Assembly (NCBI GenBank): GCA_019787685.1
Contig: JAHNUO010000009.1
Location: 124,001-188,000 of the forward strand
DNA length: 64,000 nucleotides
Source: Chiua virens
Lineage: Eukaryota; Basidiomycota; Agaricomycetes; Boletales; Boletaceae
Reading direction: 5' to 3'
The notes beneath the pieces were generated by a model that had not been told where the DNA came from, ran no database searches, and was given only the letters and a program-made list of their open reading frames with translations. This document shows, in pieces, positions 55,873 to 64,000 of the stretch. The translations under genes were made by a program, and so were the position numbers. The number at the start of each line of letters is the position of its first letter. Position 1 is the first letter of the stretch.

Positions 55873-58800
55873 CTATCCCCCTTCTGTTGATCAGACTCCG
55901 AATGATCTATTTCATAATTGAGACGATGGAGACTATCCTCATCTTCGTGCGAAGTTTTGTTGTCATAAGTTCGGAACATAGAGTTAAATTCGGTTTGTGT
56001 GACTTTTAGTTTTCTTGGGGCATCTGGATGTGCTTCATGGAAGTCGGAGATAAGATCCGGTGCATTTTTTAGATTTTTTAAGGGTTCCCAAGTTCTTTCG
56101 TCGTCATCATAACCTTTCCAGTGTATAAGATATTCTAAGCGTCGTCCTTTCATTCGGGAATCGACAATATAGTCTGCTTCGAATTCTTCTTCTCGGTCAT
56201 CTCCAATTACGACAGGTCTCGGTTTGTATACCGGCTGTTCTGGTAGATGTTCCTTGTAAGGCTTAACCTGAGAAATGTTTACGACTGGGTGTATTCGCAT
56301 AGTGCGTGGGAGTCGAAGCTTTAGAGCATTCGGGCCGTGCATAGAGATAATGTCATAGGGGCCAATCCATTTATCCGTGAATTTTGGATGTTGTTTAATT
56401 TTTAGGTTTGCAGTGGAGAGCCAGACCTTATCGCCAATCGAATAGGAGGGAGGTTCTGATCTCGATTTGTCTGTAGTATTTTTCATATTTTCCGCGGCTT
56501 TGTCTATATTAGACTTTGTTTGTTCTAGAACTTCGGAGAAATCCGTGATAAAGTTTTGAGCAGCCGGGTTTTTCATGGATTGTGGCATAATTCCCATCCT
56601 AGGGATGTAGGAACGTGTGATTTCGAATGGTGAGAATTTGGTGGCAGTGTGTTTCTTGCTGTTGTATGAGAATTGTGCGAGAGGGAGCCAATCGACCCAT
56701 GTGTCATCTTTCTCAGCACAGAACATGCGAAGATATTGTTGCACTTCTCGATTCATTCGTTCCGATTGTCCATCCGTTTGTGGGTGATGAGCGGTGCTTA
56801 GTTTGGGTGTTATTTTTAACCCTGTGCATATATCTTTCATAAGTTGAGAGGCGAATTGCGGTCCTCTGTCTGATACGATGGTTTTTGGGAGGCCATGATG
56901 CTTCCATATGTGTGAGAGATATAGTTTAGCGAGATCCATAGATGTGCACGTTTTGTGGCATGGAATGAATTCAACTTCTTTAGAGAAGCGATCCACAACC
57001 GTGAGAATGGAATCATAGGAGTGTGAAAGTGGGAGATCTGTGATGAAATCTGCTGAGATATCTTCCCATGGTAATGACGGTGTTTCTAAGGGTTGCAGGA
57101 GTCCTGCTGTTTTTTGGTTAGAACCCTTGAAGCGAGCGCATCTTTCACAGTGAGAGACATAATTTTTGACTTCTTCGTTCATTTGAGGCCAAATGTAGGT
57201 TCGAGATAGGAGTTCTAGGGTTTTGTCATAACCGGGGTGTCCTGCTTCCGGTGTGTCATGAAACATAGTGATAGATTTGGTGCGTAAAGCGTGTGGAATG
57301 AAGATCCTATCCCCCTTTCTAAGGAAGGCGTCCTCGACTTTGTATCCGATAGAAAGTAAGTGTTTCATGGCATTAGGTGATAATTTCATTGTTTCATGTT
57401 GAACGTCAGATAAGAATTGATCACCATTGTATAGGAGAGTGACGGCTGATCTGATCTTAGATGGATCCATGAGAAGGATTCCTTTGTTATCATCTTCGAT
57501 TCCGATCATGTGATCTTCTCGTCTGCTTAGAGCATCTGCTTTTCCCATAGTGACTCCAGCTTTGTGGTGCCAAGTGAAGTTAAAGCGTGAGAGATATTGG
57601 GCCCATCTCGCTTGTCTTCGGTTAAGGTCTTGTCGTGTCATAAACCATGTAAGGTTTTGGTGGTCATTCCATATTTCGAATTCATGTTTTGCACCCTCCA
57701 AATAGTGGCGCCATAATTCCAAAGATCGGATAACCGAGAGCATTTCTTTATCGGCTATAGGGTAGTTCCGTTCTTCTGGTGTCATAGAGTGGCTATTGTA
57801 AGCGACAGGGTGCCAAAGTCCTTCCTTTTCTAAGGATAAGACTGCTCCTGTAGCGAAATCCGATGAATCACATTCTAAGCGATATTTGGCTTTCTGATCC
57901 GGATAAGCTAAGATAGGGGCTGTCGTAAAAGCCTTTTTTAGCATAGTGAATGCTTCGTCACAAGCGAAGGTCCATTCGAATTTTTGATCCTTTTTAGTAA
58001 GGTCATGTAAAGGTCGTGCTATTTTTCCATAATCTTTAATGAATCTGCGATAGAAGTTGGCAAGTCCAAGGAAACTTCTGATGTGTTTGACTGAGGTGGG
58101 AGTAGGCCATTCGGCGACTGCTTTGGTCTTCTCATTATCCATTTTTATTCCATTAGTTCCCACGATCATCCGAGGAAGTCTACTTCTTTTACGCGGAAGA
58201 AGCATTTTTCTGGTTTTATGTAGAGATCGTTCTCTTCGAGGCGTTTAAGCACTTCGAGTACAATTTTGTCATGAGTTTCATAATCATCGGTATCTGTAAA
58301 GATCATAAGGTCATCGATATAAACGACAACGACGCCATTCATATCGGCAAAGATTTCGTTCATCATGGTTTGAAACGTTGCTGGTGAGTTACATAATCCA
58401 AAGTACATGACGATGGGTTCGAAAGAACCACGGTGGCAGACAAATGCTGCTTTCCATTCATCGCCTTCTTTGATGCGTACATTATTGTATCCCCATCGGA
58501 GATCCATTTTTGTAAGTAGTTTAGCGTCTTTTAGTTTATCCACAAGCTGCGATATAAGCGGCAAGGGGTAATTGTTCTTAGTTGTATGTTCGTTTAGGTA
58601 TCGGTAATCCTGAACCATACGCTTCTTTCCATCTTTCTTTGGGACAAAGAAGACCGGGGATGTCTGTTCGGACTTAGAGGGTCTTATGTAACCTTTCTTT
58701 AATTGGTCATCAATAAATGCGGAAACCTCTTCTTGTTCTGTGACAGAGAGGGGTATTAAGCGACCCTTCTTGGGAACGAAAGACTCTTTTAGGTCAATAT

Positions 58801-59680
58801 GGTGATCCCATGGTTTGCGTAATGGTATCCTTTCGGATTCCGTCTTTCCAAAGACTTTAGCATATTTCATATATTCTCGTGGGACCATCTCTTCAAGAGT
58901 GCGTTCCTTAGGAGGAGGAGGTGGAGTTTCCATGTTTGTGGTAAAAATACGGGATTCTGCAATAGAGTTTGCATATTTAAGTTCTTCTGCAATAATGGAA
59001 TCCAAGAAATCGTCTTCTTCTTGAGAATGACATGATTCGGGGCATCTCCGCATTACAACCGATCCTGTGGACCAATCTATATGGGGATTGTGGTGCTTTA
59101 ACCAAGTATATCCGAGGATAAGGTCGTTCTTTCCAAGGTTGGTAATTTCTGCATCCACTATTTCCCTGTGTCCTTTGTAATCGATTAATAGTTGTGTGGC
59201 GTGAGTAATGGAGCCTGCTTGATTTTTGGTTCCGTCGACATTGAAGACTTGTATGGCATGAGGTAGCGCGTGTGTGGGAAGTTTATGCTTAGCGACGTAA
59301 TCCTCGTGTATGAAGATCGCATTAGCTCCACTGTCAAGAAGCGCTTTTGCTCCTACATAACCAATTTGGTTTACTGGGGATACCAAAATTGGTAGAATAA
59401 TTTCTTTTTCTACCGATGTAGATCTAATGAAAGATCCATCGGGTATTTGTTTTGGGACAGAATTAAGCACGGAACTATCGTGTCCGCCGCGCTCCACAGA
59501 GACGCTGTCAACGCTTTCGTTTTCTGTTGTTTTTGATTTAGGTAGTTTATCCTCTTGCCAGGGAGGTTTTTCAGAATAAGCGAAATCAAACTTTAAAGAA
59601 ACGGAGTTTTCATAGAGTTTAGGAAGGGTTGTGCGAACGTGAGATCCCAGTTTACTCAGTTCGCCTTGCCTTTTCCCTTC
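55818..59680 (-). pseudogene. pol: A' pol with a single 1-nt deletion
   Basis: Same domain order as in element A: ALLDSGANAIFIHEDY, MDLRWGYNNVRIKEGDEW, VVYIDDLMIF, ECDSSDFATGAVLS, ISADFITDLP, VSDRGPQFAS, HPQTDGQSERMN, WKGYDDDERTWEP. The conserved arginines lost in A are present (KKRMVQDYRYLNEH). At about 58168-58170 one A is missing compared with A (CGGATGATC versus CGGAATGATC), which shifts the frame after KEVDFLG. Otherwise the frame is open from the -1 frameshift heptamer to the stop at 55818, inside the LTR. Confidence 0.9.
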
Positions 59681-60828
59681 TTTTCGGTTTCGTATTTGTC
59701 ATAATAATATGCTTGTACTTCTTCAGGGGTCATTCCACGGATGGCTGCAAAAGGGTCCTTATCCGGGACTGAGGAAGTGGAAGACTTAGGGGTTTCCTTT
59801 TGAGAAGTGGATCTCGCTTTTCGAGTTTTGCCACATGAGGCCTTGTGATTTCCGGCGTAGTATTTACATTCCGGGCATTGTACTTTGGGTTTAGGGCAAT
59901 CCCTAGGGTAATGTCCCTTTTCCCCGCAGTTGAAGCATTTGTTGTTTGGGTTAGCCTTCTTCTGGCCAAATGCCCTTACTTCTTTGCCGGTAAACCAGCC
60001 ATCTTCGTCTTGTTCATATGTGACGGCCCCTATGTCCATTGCGTTGGGATCCTTCTGCTTCCAGCTCCTTTCTCCTCGGACATAATTGATTGACTCGAAG
60101 GAGTTTCCTGCTGTTCGAATTGCAGCAAGGTATTTGGTCACTGCTTGATTGCGGTCGGAGATGTAGGAAGGATGTGAGGAGTTCGTATAGATCGGATCAT
60201 TCGGATCTTGCCGTTGTCCGTCTTTGAAGATTTGGAATATGATGCTTCTGGCCGTGTTGGTTTCCAGAAGCCTTATGGCGTGCGTGGGATCGATCTGGGC
60301 TTGTTGCCACAGGTTTTCCCAGCGGACTATGAAGTCTTCGACCCTCATGTTACCCTGTTTCAGGTTTTCTAGTTGGGTACGAGCCCAGTCCACTTTATTG
60401 TTTTGTCGGAACATTCCTTCTATGTCCACGACTAGTTGTGCCCATGTGAGTTTAGAGCCTTGAGCTAATCTTGTCTCGGCGAATTGCGAGCTTTTTGCTC
60501 CTTTGAGACGTGAGAGTATGGCGAGTACCGCATGGTGTGAATCAGGAGCGATAGCCCTCTGATTGATATCGAGCCATCCTTTCATCTTTGCCCACCATTC
60601 TTCGAATTTGGTTTGATCTCCGTCATAGAGACCGGGGTCTGCGAATATTTCGACTTTCGATGAGGTGGCCGCTGGTGCTGCTGCTCCAGCGTTGATTTTG
60701 TTTTCTAGCGTGGCAATTACATTTGTTAATTCTTGGACCAGCCAAGCCGATGCCGTGAGACGATCCCCATCGTTCAACGATTGGTTGTTTAGATCTCTGA
60801 GGGCGGTGGCGTAGGTGTATCCTGACAT
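59656..60828 (-). CDS. gag: A' gag, intact
   Basis: 390 residues from the ATG at 60828 to the TGA at 59656. Capsid KVEIFADPGLYDGDQ, FEEWWAKMKGWLDIN, FAETRLAQGSKLTW; zinc knuckle CFNCGEKGHYPRDC and cluster CPECKYYAGNHKASC; C-terminus KKGKGKAN. No interruption, unlike the copy in element A. Confidence 0.9.
   Translation of the reverse strand: MSGYTYATALRDLNNQSLNDGDRLTASAWLVQELTNVIATLENKINAGAAAPAATSSKVEIFADPGLYDGDQTKFEEWWAKMKGWLDINQRAIAPDSHHAVLAILSRLKGAKSSQFAETRLAQGSKLTWAQLVVDIEGMFRQNNKVDWARTQLENLKQGNMRVEDFIVRWENLWQQAQIDPTHAIRLLETNTARSIIFQIFKDGQRQDPNDPIYTNSSHPSYISDRNQAVTKYLAAIRTAGNSFESINYVRGERSWKQKDPNAMDIGAVTYEQDEDGWFTGKEVRAFGQKKANPNNKCFNCGEKGHYPRDCPKPKVQCPECKYYAGNHKASCGKTRKARSTSQKETPKSSTSSVPDKDPFAAIRGMTPEEVQAYYYDKYETEKKGKGKAN
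59671..59677 (-). promoter_or_regulatory. -1 frameshift heptamer GGGAAAA of A'
   Basis: TTTTCCC on the plus strand; same phase and same distance from the gag stop as in element A. Confidence 0.65.
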
Positions 60829-60830
60829 AT

Positions 60831-61076
60831 TTACCAAGCGTCAGTTTCTGGTTCTGGTGCTCCCCAAGCGTTAGCGGTGGCGGTTCCGTATTCTTCGTAG
60901 GGTGAGAAAAGACCGAAGGTGACTGCGAAAGGGTAGTCTCGTCGTTTGATAGAGACGTAGATTGGGCGTTGAGATTCTTGTACCTTGTTTGTAAGGTAGA
61001 ATGCGATGTAGCCGAAGTAAAAGGTAGTTATTGTGCAGGAGATAATGAATGCTACTGCAACGAGTTCCCAAGACAT
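60831..61076 (-). CDS. A' small membrane protein, intact (81 residues)
   Basis: SWELVAVAFIISCTITTFYFGYIAFYL in two parts: a hydrophobic N-terminal helix at residues 4-30, then a hydrophilic part (KVQESQRPIYV, SIKRRDYPFAVTF) and an acidic/aromatic end. Its TAA (60831-60833) is 2 nt before the gag ATG (60828-60826), as in element A. No known domain. It could target Gag or particles to a membrane, or be a leaky upstream ORF; both are guesses. Confidence 0.65.
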   Translation of the reverse strand: MSWELVAVAFIISCTITTFYFGYIAFYLTNKVQESQRPIYVSIKRRDYPFAVTFGLFSPYEEYGTATANAWGAPEPETDAW

Positions 61077-61091
61077 AAAATGAATTGCTAT

Positions 61092-61655
61092 TTATAGGTA
61101 GCGAGAAGGGATCCTGAGAGTATTTCTAGGACGTAGGGATGGGAATTCTCGATTGTCATACTGTGAGTATGGACGAATGCGGGAAGGTACTTGGTTTGCT
61201 TTGTAGCGTCTGAGTATCCTTTTTCTTTCTAGCTCTGTGCGAGCGTTTCTCCTTTCTATCTCACGAGGTGGGAGCCAATCGTTAGGGTCTCCGAAACTTT
61301 CCTCAGATGGTTCTCTTAATGGAGCGGGAGGGAATGGGGACGGTTCTCTTTCAGGAATAGGAGCGGGGAAGTATTCCCGTTTAATCTCTGGTTCCTCTGT
61401 TGGATACCGTAATTCCGGGCTGTCAGACCGGGTTGACTCTCTGGCGGTTGAGTAGTCTGGGAGCGATGAATCGTCTCCTAAAAAGTGGCCTAGTAAGGCG
61501 TGGAAAATCTCTGTGTCGGTACGGTCCTCGGGATCTAGATCCTCTAAGGCGACGACTTCTGCAAGGTAGGCGGCGTCGAAGACATAGGGTTCGTCAACGA
61601 GATCAGGGAAGGCTTCCTGAGCGGCGGCGATGGCAGAGAGAGGGAGGTTGGACAC
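61092..61655 (-). CDS. A' upstream ORF (ORF1), no methionine
   Basis: 187 codons homologous to 32499-33050, again with no ATG in frame and with the TAG-TG junction at its 5' end. Codon insertions (DYSTARESTRSDS versus NYESTRSDS) keep the frame, which indicates coding constraint. Confidence 0.6.
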   Translation of the reverse strand: MSNLPLSAIAAAQEAFPDLVDEPYVFDAAYLAEVVALEDLDPEDRTDTEIFHALLGHFLGDDSSLPDYSTARESTRSDSPELRYPTEEPEIKREYFPAPIPEREPSPFPPAPLREPSEESFGDPNDWLPPREIERRNARTELERKRILRRYKANQVPSRIRPYSQYDNREFPSLRPRNTLRIPSRYL

Positions 61656-61709
61656 TATTTTTTGTGGTCTCAGTTAAGAGGACAAATGAGCGTCAAAGGG
61701 TGCGCTATC

Positions 61710-62443
61710 TGTTACGGTAGTTCCGGGTAGGACCTAACGTAGCCGCAAAAGCACCGAGTACCAAGTGGCTGCGATAACTCAAACAACCACCACTTGATAC
61801 GTGGTGCGCTGAAGAGTCGAACGAGGGTTTCTGGTCAGCGAGTTGCTACCAGAGAGACGAGTGAAAACTCAGGCGTTGCTGAGAGTTGTCCTTTTGGGAA
61901 TCTATACCCGAGGGACGGTCGAGGACGAAGGGTTGACTTGTTGATAAGTCCGAGTGTTGGGTCAAGGGACGACGAGAGAAGTCCCTGGTCGAGTGGTCAC
62001 AAGGATTGGTCCGAGTGGAGCAGTGATACTCAGCTAGATTGCGGAGATCAAGACTGGAGTACAGGAGTAGCACTGCGAGGTATTTATACTACGAGAACTG
62101 CGCACGGACCAAGTAACTAAAAGAGGGTGGCCAGAAGAGCGGAAGAGCGAAAGGGCCAAAAGGAGTGCGCAGTAATCAAAAGAGGAAATCGTACGATGCG
62201 AAGGCAGCGGACGATGACAAAAGTGAAATGACAAATGCGAAGCCATCGGGAGATGACGAGAAAAGAATGAGTAAGTGCGATGCCATCGGGAGATGACGAG
62301 AAAAGAAGAACGTAAGCACTCGGGTAAGGCCGGTGCGGAGTTACAAAGTTAACGGGGAACAAGTACGGATGAATGTACGAGGATACCTAGGTATCGAGTG
62401 TAGTGAAGAAGTACAAGTGAGACGAAAGAAAGAAATTGTAACA
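61710..62443 (-). repeat. 3' LTR of B3
   Basis: TGTTACGGTAG...AATTGTAACA in plus orientation; it contains the family self-priming segment (AGATCAAGACT on the plus strand at about 62046) and minisatellite units. Confidence 0.9.
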
Positions 62444-62485
62444 TTACCCCCGGAGTACGATCAAAGCATCAAGCGAAGATCATCT

Positions 62486-64000
62486 CTAGAAATCGAACGC
62501 ATCACGGACAGGACTGCCGGTGATATTTGCATACCCCTCGTCGTCGATGGGGTCATCACAAGGGGAGACCGAGCGTCGATCAGGAGACGCGGAACGTTGT
62601 CTCGCATGGCGGCGGGCTCGTTGAGGTGGGGGTATAGGGAGTACGGAGCGGCCGTTGCGGCGCGACGAAGAAGACGAGTTTGTCGCAGAAGACGACGTGG
62701 AGGGGATAGCGGGGCGAGGCGAGCGTCTGGTCCAAGTGTTTCCGGCGGCCACGGGAGTAAGCCGGTTGGCAAGGGGGATGCGAGCGCGTACCCGAGGAGG
62801 TCGTCCAGGGCAACGGGATTGGATATGACCCGGGGCCCAGGTGAGACAGATGGGGCATTGGTACATGGGGCACTCGACACGGACGTGGCCGAGCTTGCGG
62901 CATTCGAAGCATGCTTCGTGCCATCGAGGGTGATCGTCGGGGAGGGATACCTGACCGGTCCGAAACATTAGTTCGGCCTCAGCGTGGTTGCAAGCCAGCA
63001 TTTCCTCTTCTGTGAAGGGAGTTGAGGATGCGGAGGGAGAGGAAGAGGGGCGAGAGGGAGGAGCCATGTGGCGGGAGAGGTCCGCTTGGTAGCGGTGGAG
63101 GTCCTCTAGGAATTCGCCCATTTGCATCTGATGGAGGGTATGCTCGATGTAGGCGCGGATACGGTCGTGGATCTGTCCGGTGACGGCGGAGAGGAGGTGG
63201 GAGTGACGATCACGACCGAGCAGGTCGGATTGGACGAAGGTGAGACGCTCACACTGGAGATACGCCAAGTAGAGAGCGTTGAGTGGCGAGTTCAAGTCGA
63301 GGTGGTGTTCGATGGGAAAGGCCATAGCGGGATCTAGGATAAGTTCGCGCATGCGGCGAAAGTACTCGGGGGTCGAGGAAGAGGAGCGGATCGTGTGAGA
63401 GTGGTAAGGCAGGTCTACTGCCTGGAGAGGAGAACGAACGCGACGAGGGCGCTCAGTAGGAATAGGCCATTGAGGAGGAGCTCCCCATCCTGCGGAGGCA
63501 GCTGCTGAAACAGCTGGAGAAGGGGGTCGGGTGGACTCTGTGAGGGAGGATTCGGTGGAGAGGGTGGAAACATTTGACGTAGGGGTCGCCGGTGGAGGGA
63601 GAGGACAGTGAGGGATGGACGCGGTGGGGGTGAAGACGGGGACCGAGTGGATGATTTCGTTCTCAAAGTCGGGAGTGGAGCAAGAGCGGTAGGTCATTAT
63701 CGCTTTGACCGAGACTGGTGGTGGTGGTCGAAGAGGGGAGCGAGGTGGTCTCGGAGGCTTCGAGGGGAAATCCTTGGGGTGGGTCCGCTTATAAGCGTCG
63801 ACCGTTTCCTTGGCGTTTCCCAGGTTGGACTCGGGTTCCCATGAGTCATCGGCGGCGGAGTATCCTTTCCATCGGATCAGGAACTTGCGGTTGAGCGGGT
63901 TCCGTGTGTGACATAAGATCCGTTCAATTTCGTATTCCTCTTCTCCGGCGACAAGGTCAGGTGGGGGTTTTGGGAAGTTGGGGCCGTAGGTTTCTGTTTC
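62486..64000 (-). CDS. pol: B3 pol C-terminus: chromodomain and extension, open
   Basis: From the window edge the frame reads ETETYGPNFPKPPPDL, the chromodomain YEIERILCHTRNP with WKGYSAADDSWEPE, then the extension with HHLDLNSPLNALYLAYLQCE, GEFLEDLHRYQADL, knuckles CFECRKLGHVRVEC and CPICLTWAPGHIQSRC, and the end RDAFDF at the stop 62486. No stop or frameshift over about 500 codons. It is the best-preserved copy of the extension. Confidence 0.85.
   Translation of the reverse strand, partial: ETETYGPNFPKPPPDLVAGEEEYEIERILCHTRNPLNRKFLIRWKGYSAADDSWEPESNLGNAKETVDAYKRTHPKDFPSKPPRPPRSPLRPPPPVSVKAIMTYRSCSTPDFENEIIHSVPVFTPTASIPHCPLPPPATPTSNVSTLSTESSLTESTRPPSPAVSAAASAGWGAPPQWPIPTERPRRVRSPLQAVDLPYHSHTIRSSSSTPEYFRRMRELILDPAMAFPIEHHLDLNSPLNALYLAYLQCERLTFVQSDLLGRDRHSHLLSAVTGQIHDRIRAYIEHTLHQMQMGEFLEDLHRYQADLSRHMAPPSRPSSSPSASSTPFTEEEMLACNHAEAELMFRTGQVSLPDDHPRWHEACFECRKLGHVRVECPMYQCPICLTWAPGHIQSRCPGRPPRVRARIPLANRLTPVAAGNTWTRRSPRPAIPSTSSSATNSSSSSRRNGRSVLPIPPPQRARRHARQRSASPDRRSVSPCDDPIDDEGYANITGSPVRDAFDF

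Larger units (their letters stand above)
55442..61709 (-). mobile_element. gypsy A' (second copy of family A), minus strand
   Basis: The 3' LTR 55442-55872 (431 bp, same length as in A) is followed by pol, gag, the membrane ORF and ORF1 in reversed order. Its 5' leader is cut at 61709 by the LTR of B3, so its 5' LTR lies outside the window. It is inserted in B2 pol just after the codons for LCLPKTWK. Better preserved than A: no premature stop in gag or the chromodomain, and one 1-nt deletion in pol. Confidence 0.9.
61710..64000 (-). mobile_element. gypsy B3 (3' part), minus strand, runs off the edge
   Basis: 3' LTR 61710-62443 (734 bp) and pol C-terminus to the window edge. It is inserted in the 5' leader of A'. 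Confidence 0.9.

Noticed and set aside
1..64000. tRNA, rRNA or snRNA genes
   Set aside because: I saw no cloverleaf-type A/B box pairs or conserved rRNA sequence on reading both strands by eye; a covariance-model scan would be decisive.

Overview
The window looks like nuclear DNA of a mushroom-forming basidiomycete (Agaricomycetes). The reasons are spliced genes with GT-AG introns of about 50-120 nt, host genes typical of that class (GPI13-type GPI-anchor transferase, trichodiene-synthase-fold terpene cyclase, AIF/FSP1-like oxidoreductase, secreted GH18 chitinase, WD40 and P-loop ATPase genes, a DUF6698-type gene), and transposons typical of it (Plavaka-type DNA transposon, Helitron, chromodomain Ty3/gypsy, Ty1/copia). 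The species cannot be named from the sequence.

Layout. 0.38-10.3 kb is the gene-rich flank: GPI13, a degenerate terpene cyclase, an FAD/NAD(P) oxidoreductase and, on the minus strand, a GH18 chitinase. At least three of these carry single-base frame shifts inside conserved domains. 11.4-15.3 kb (minus) holds a WD40 remnant and a P-loop ATPase. 15.8-17.2 kb is AT-rich and geneless, with a diverged repeat. 17.2-18.8 kb (minus) is a DUF6698-like gene. 20.7-23.5 kb is a Plavaka transposase relic, broken into by a 5'-truncated Helitron (about 23.53-27.6 kb). A downstream five-exon gene of unknown function (28.56-30.05 kb) is fully open after splicing.

From about 30.9 kb to the end the window is a nested stack of retrotransposons. 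Gypsy element C is split by gypsy element A (31,833-38,683; TSD GACTT; LTRs differ at one base) and by gypsy element B (39,837-47,581). A minus-strand copia element starts at 47,732. It is interrupted by a minus-strand second copy of B (B2). B2 is itself split by a solo LTR (TSD CAGGG) and by a minus-strand second copy of A (A'). A' is interrupted by a third copy of B (B3), which runs off the right edge. Another B-type solo LTR (TSD GACAT) sits in the Helitron tail.

The most interesting material is in the gypsy families. Both carry an 11-nt segment just after the 5' LTR that is the exact reverse complement of a segment 33-35 nt downstream of the LTR TATA box, the layout of Tf1-type self-primed reverse transcription. 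Family A encodes, upstream of gag, a conserved ORF without any methionine and an 81-residue single-pass membrane protein whose stop lies 2 nt before the gag ATG. It joins gag to pol through a conserved GGGAAAA heptamer in the correct -1 frame. Family B Pol continues about 380 residues past the chromodomain and ends in two tandem zinc knuckles. Premature stops in the retroelements are mostly explained by C-to-T (or G-to-A) transitions, largely at CpG.
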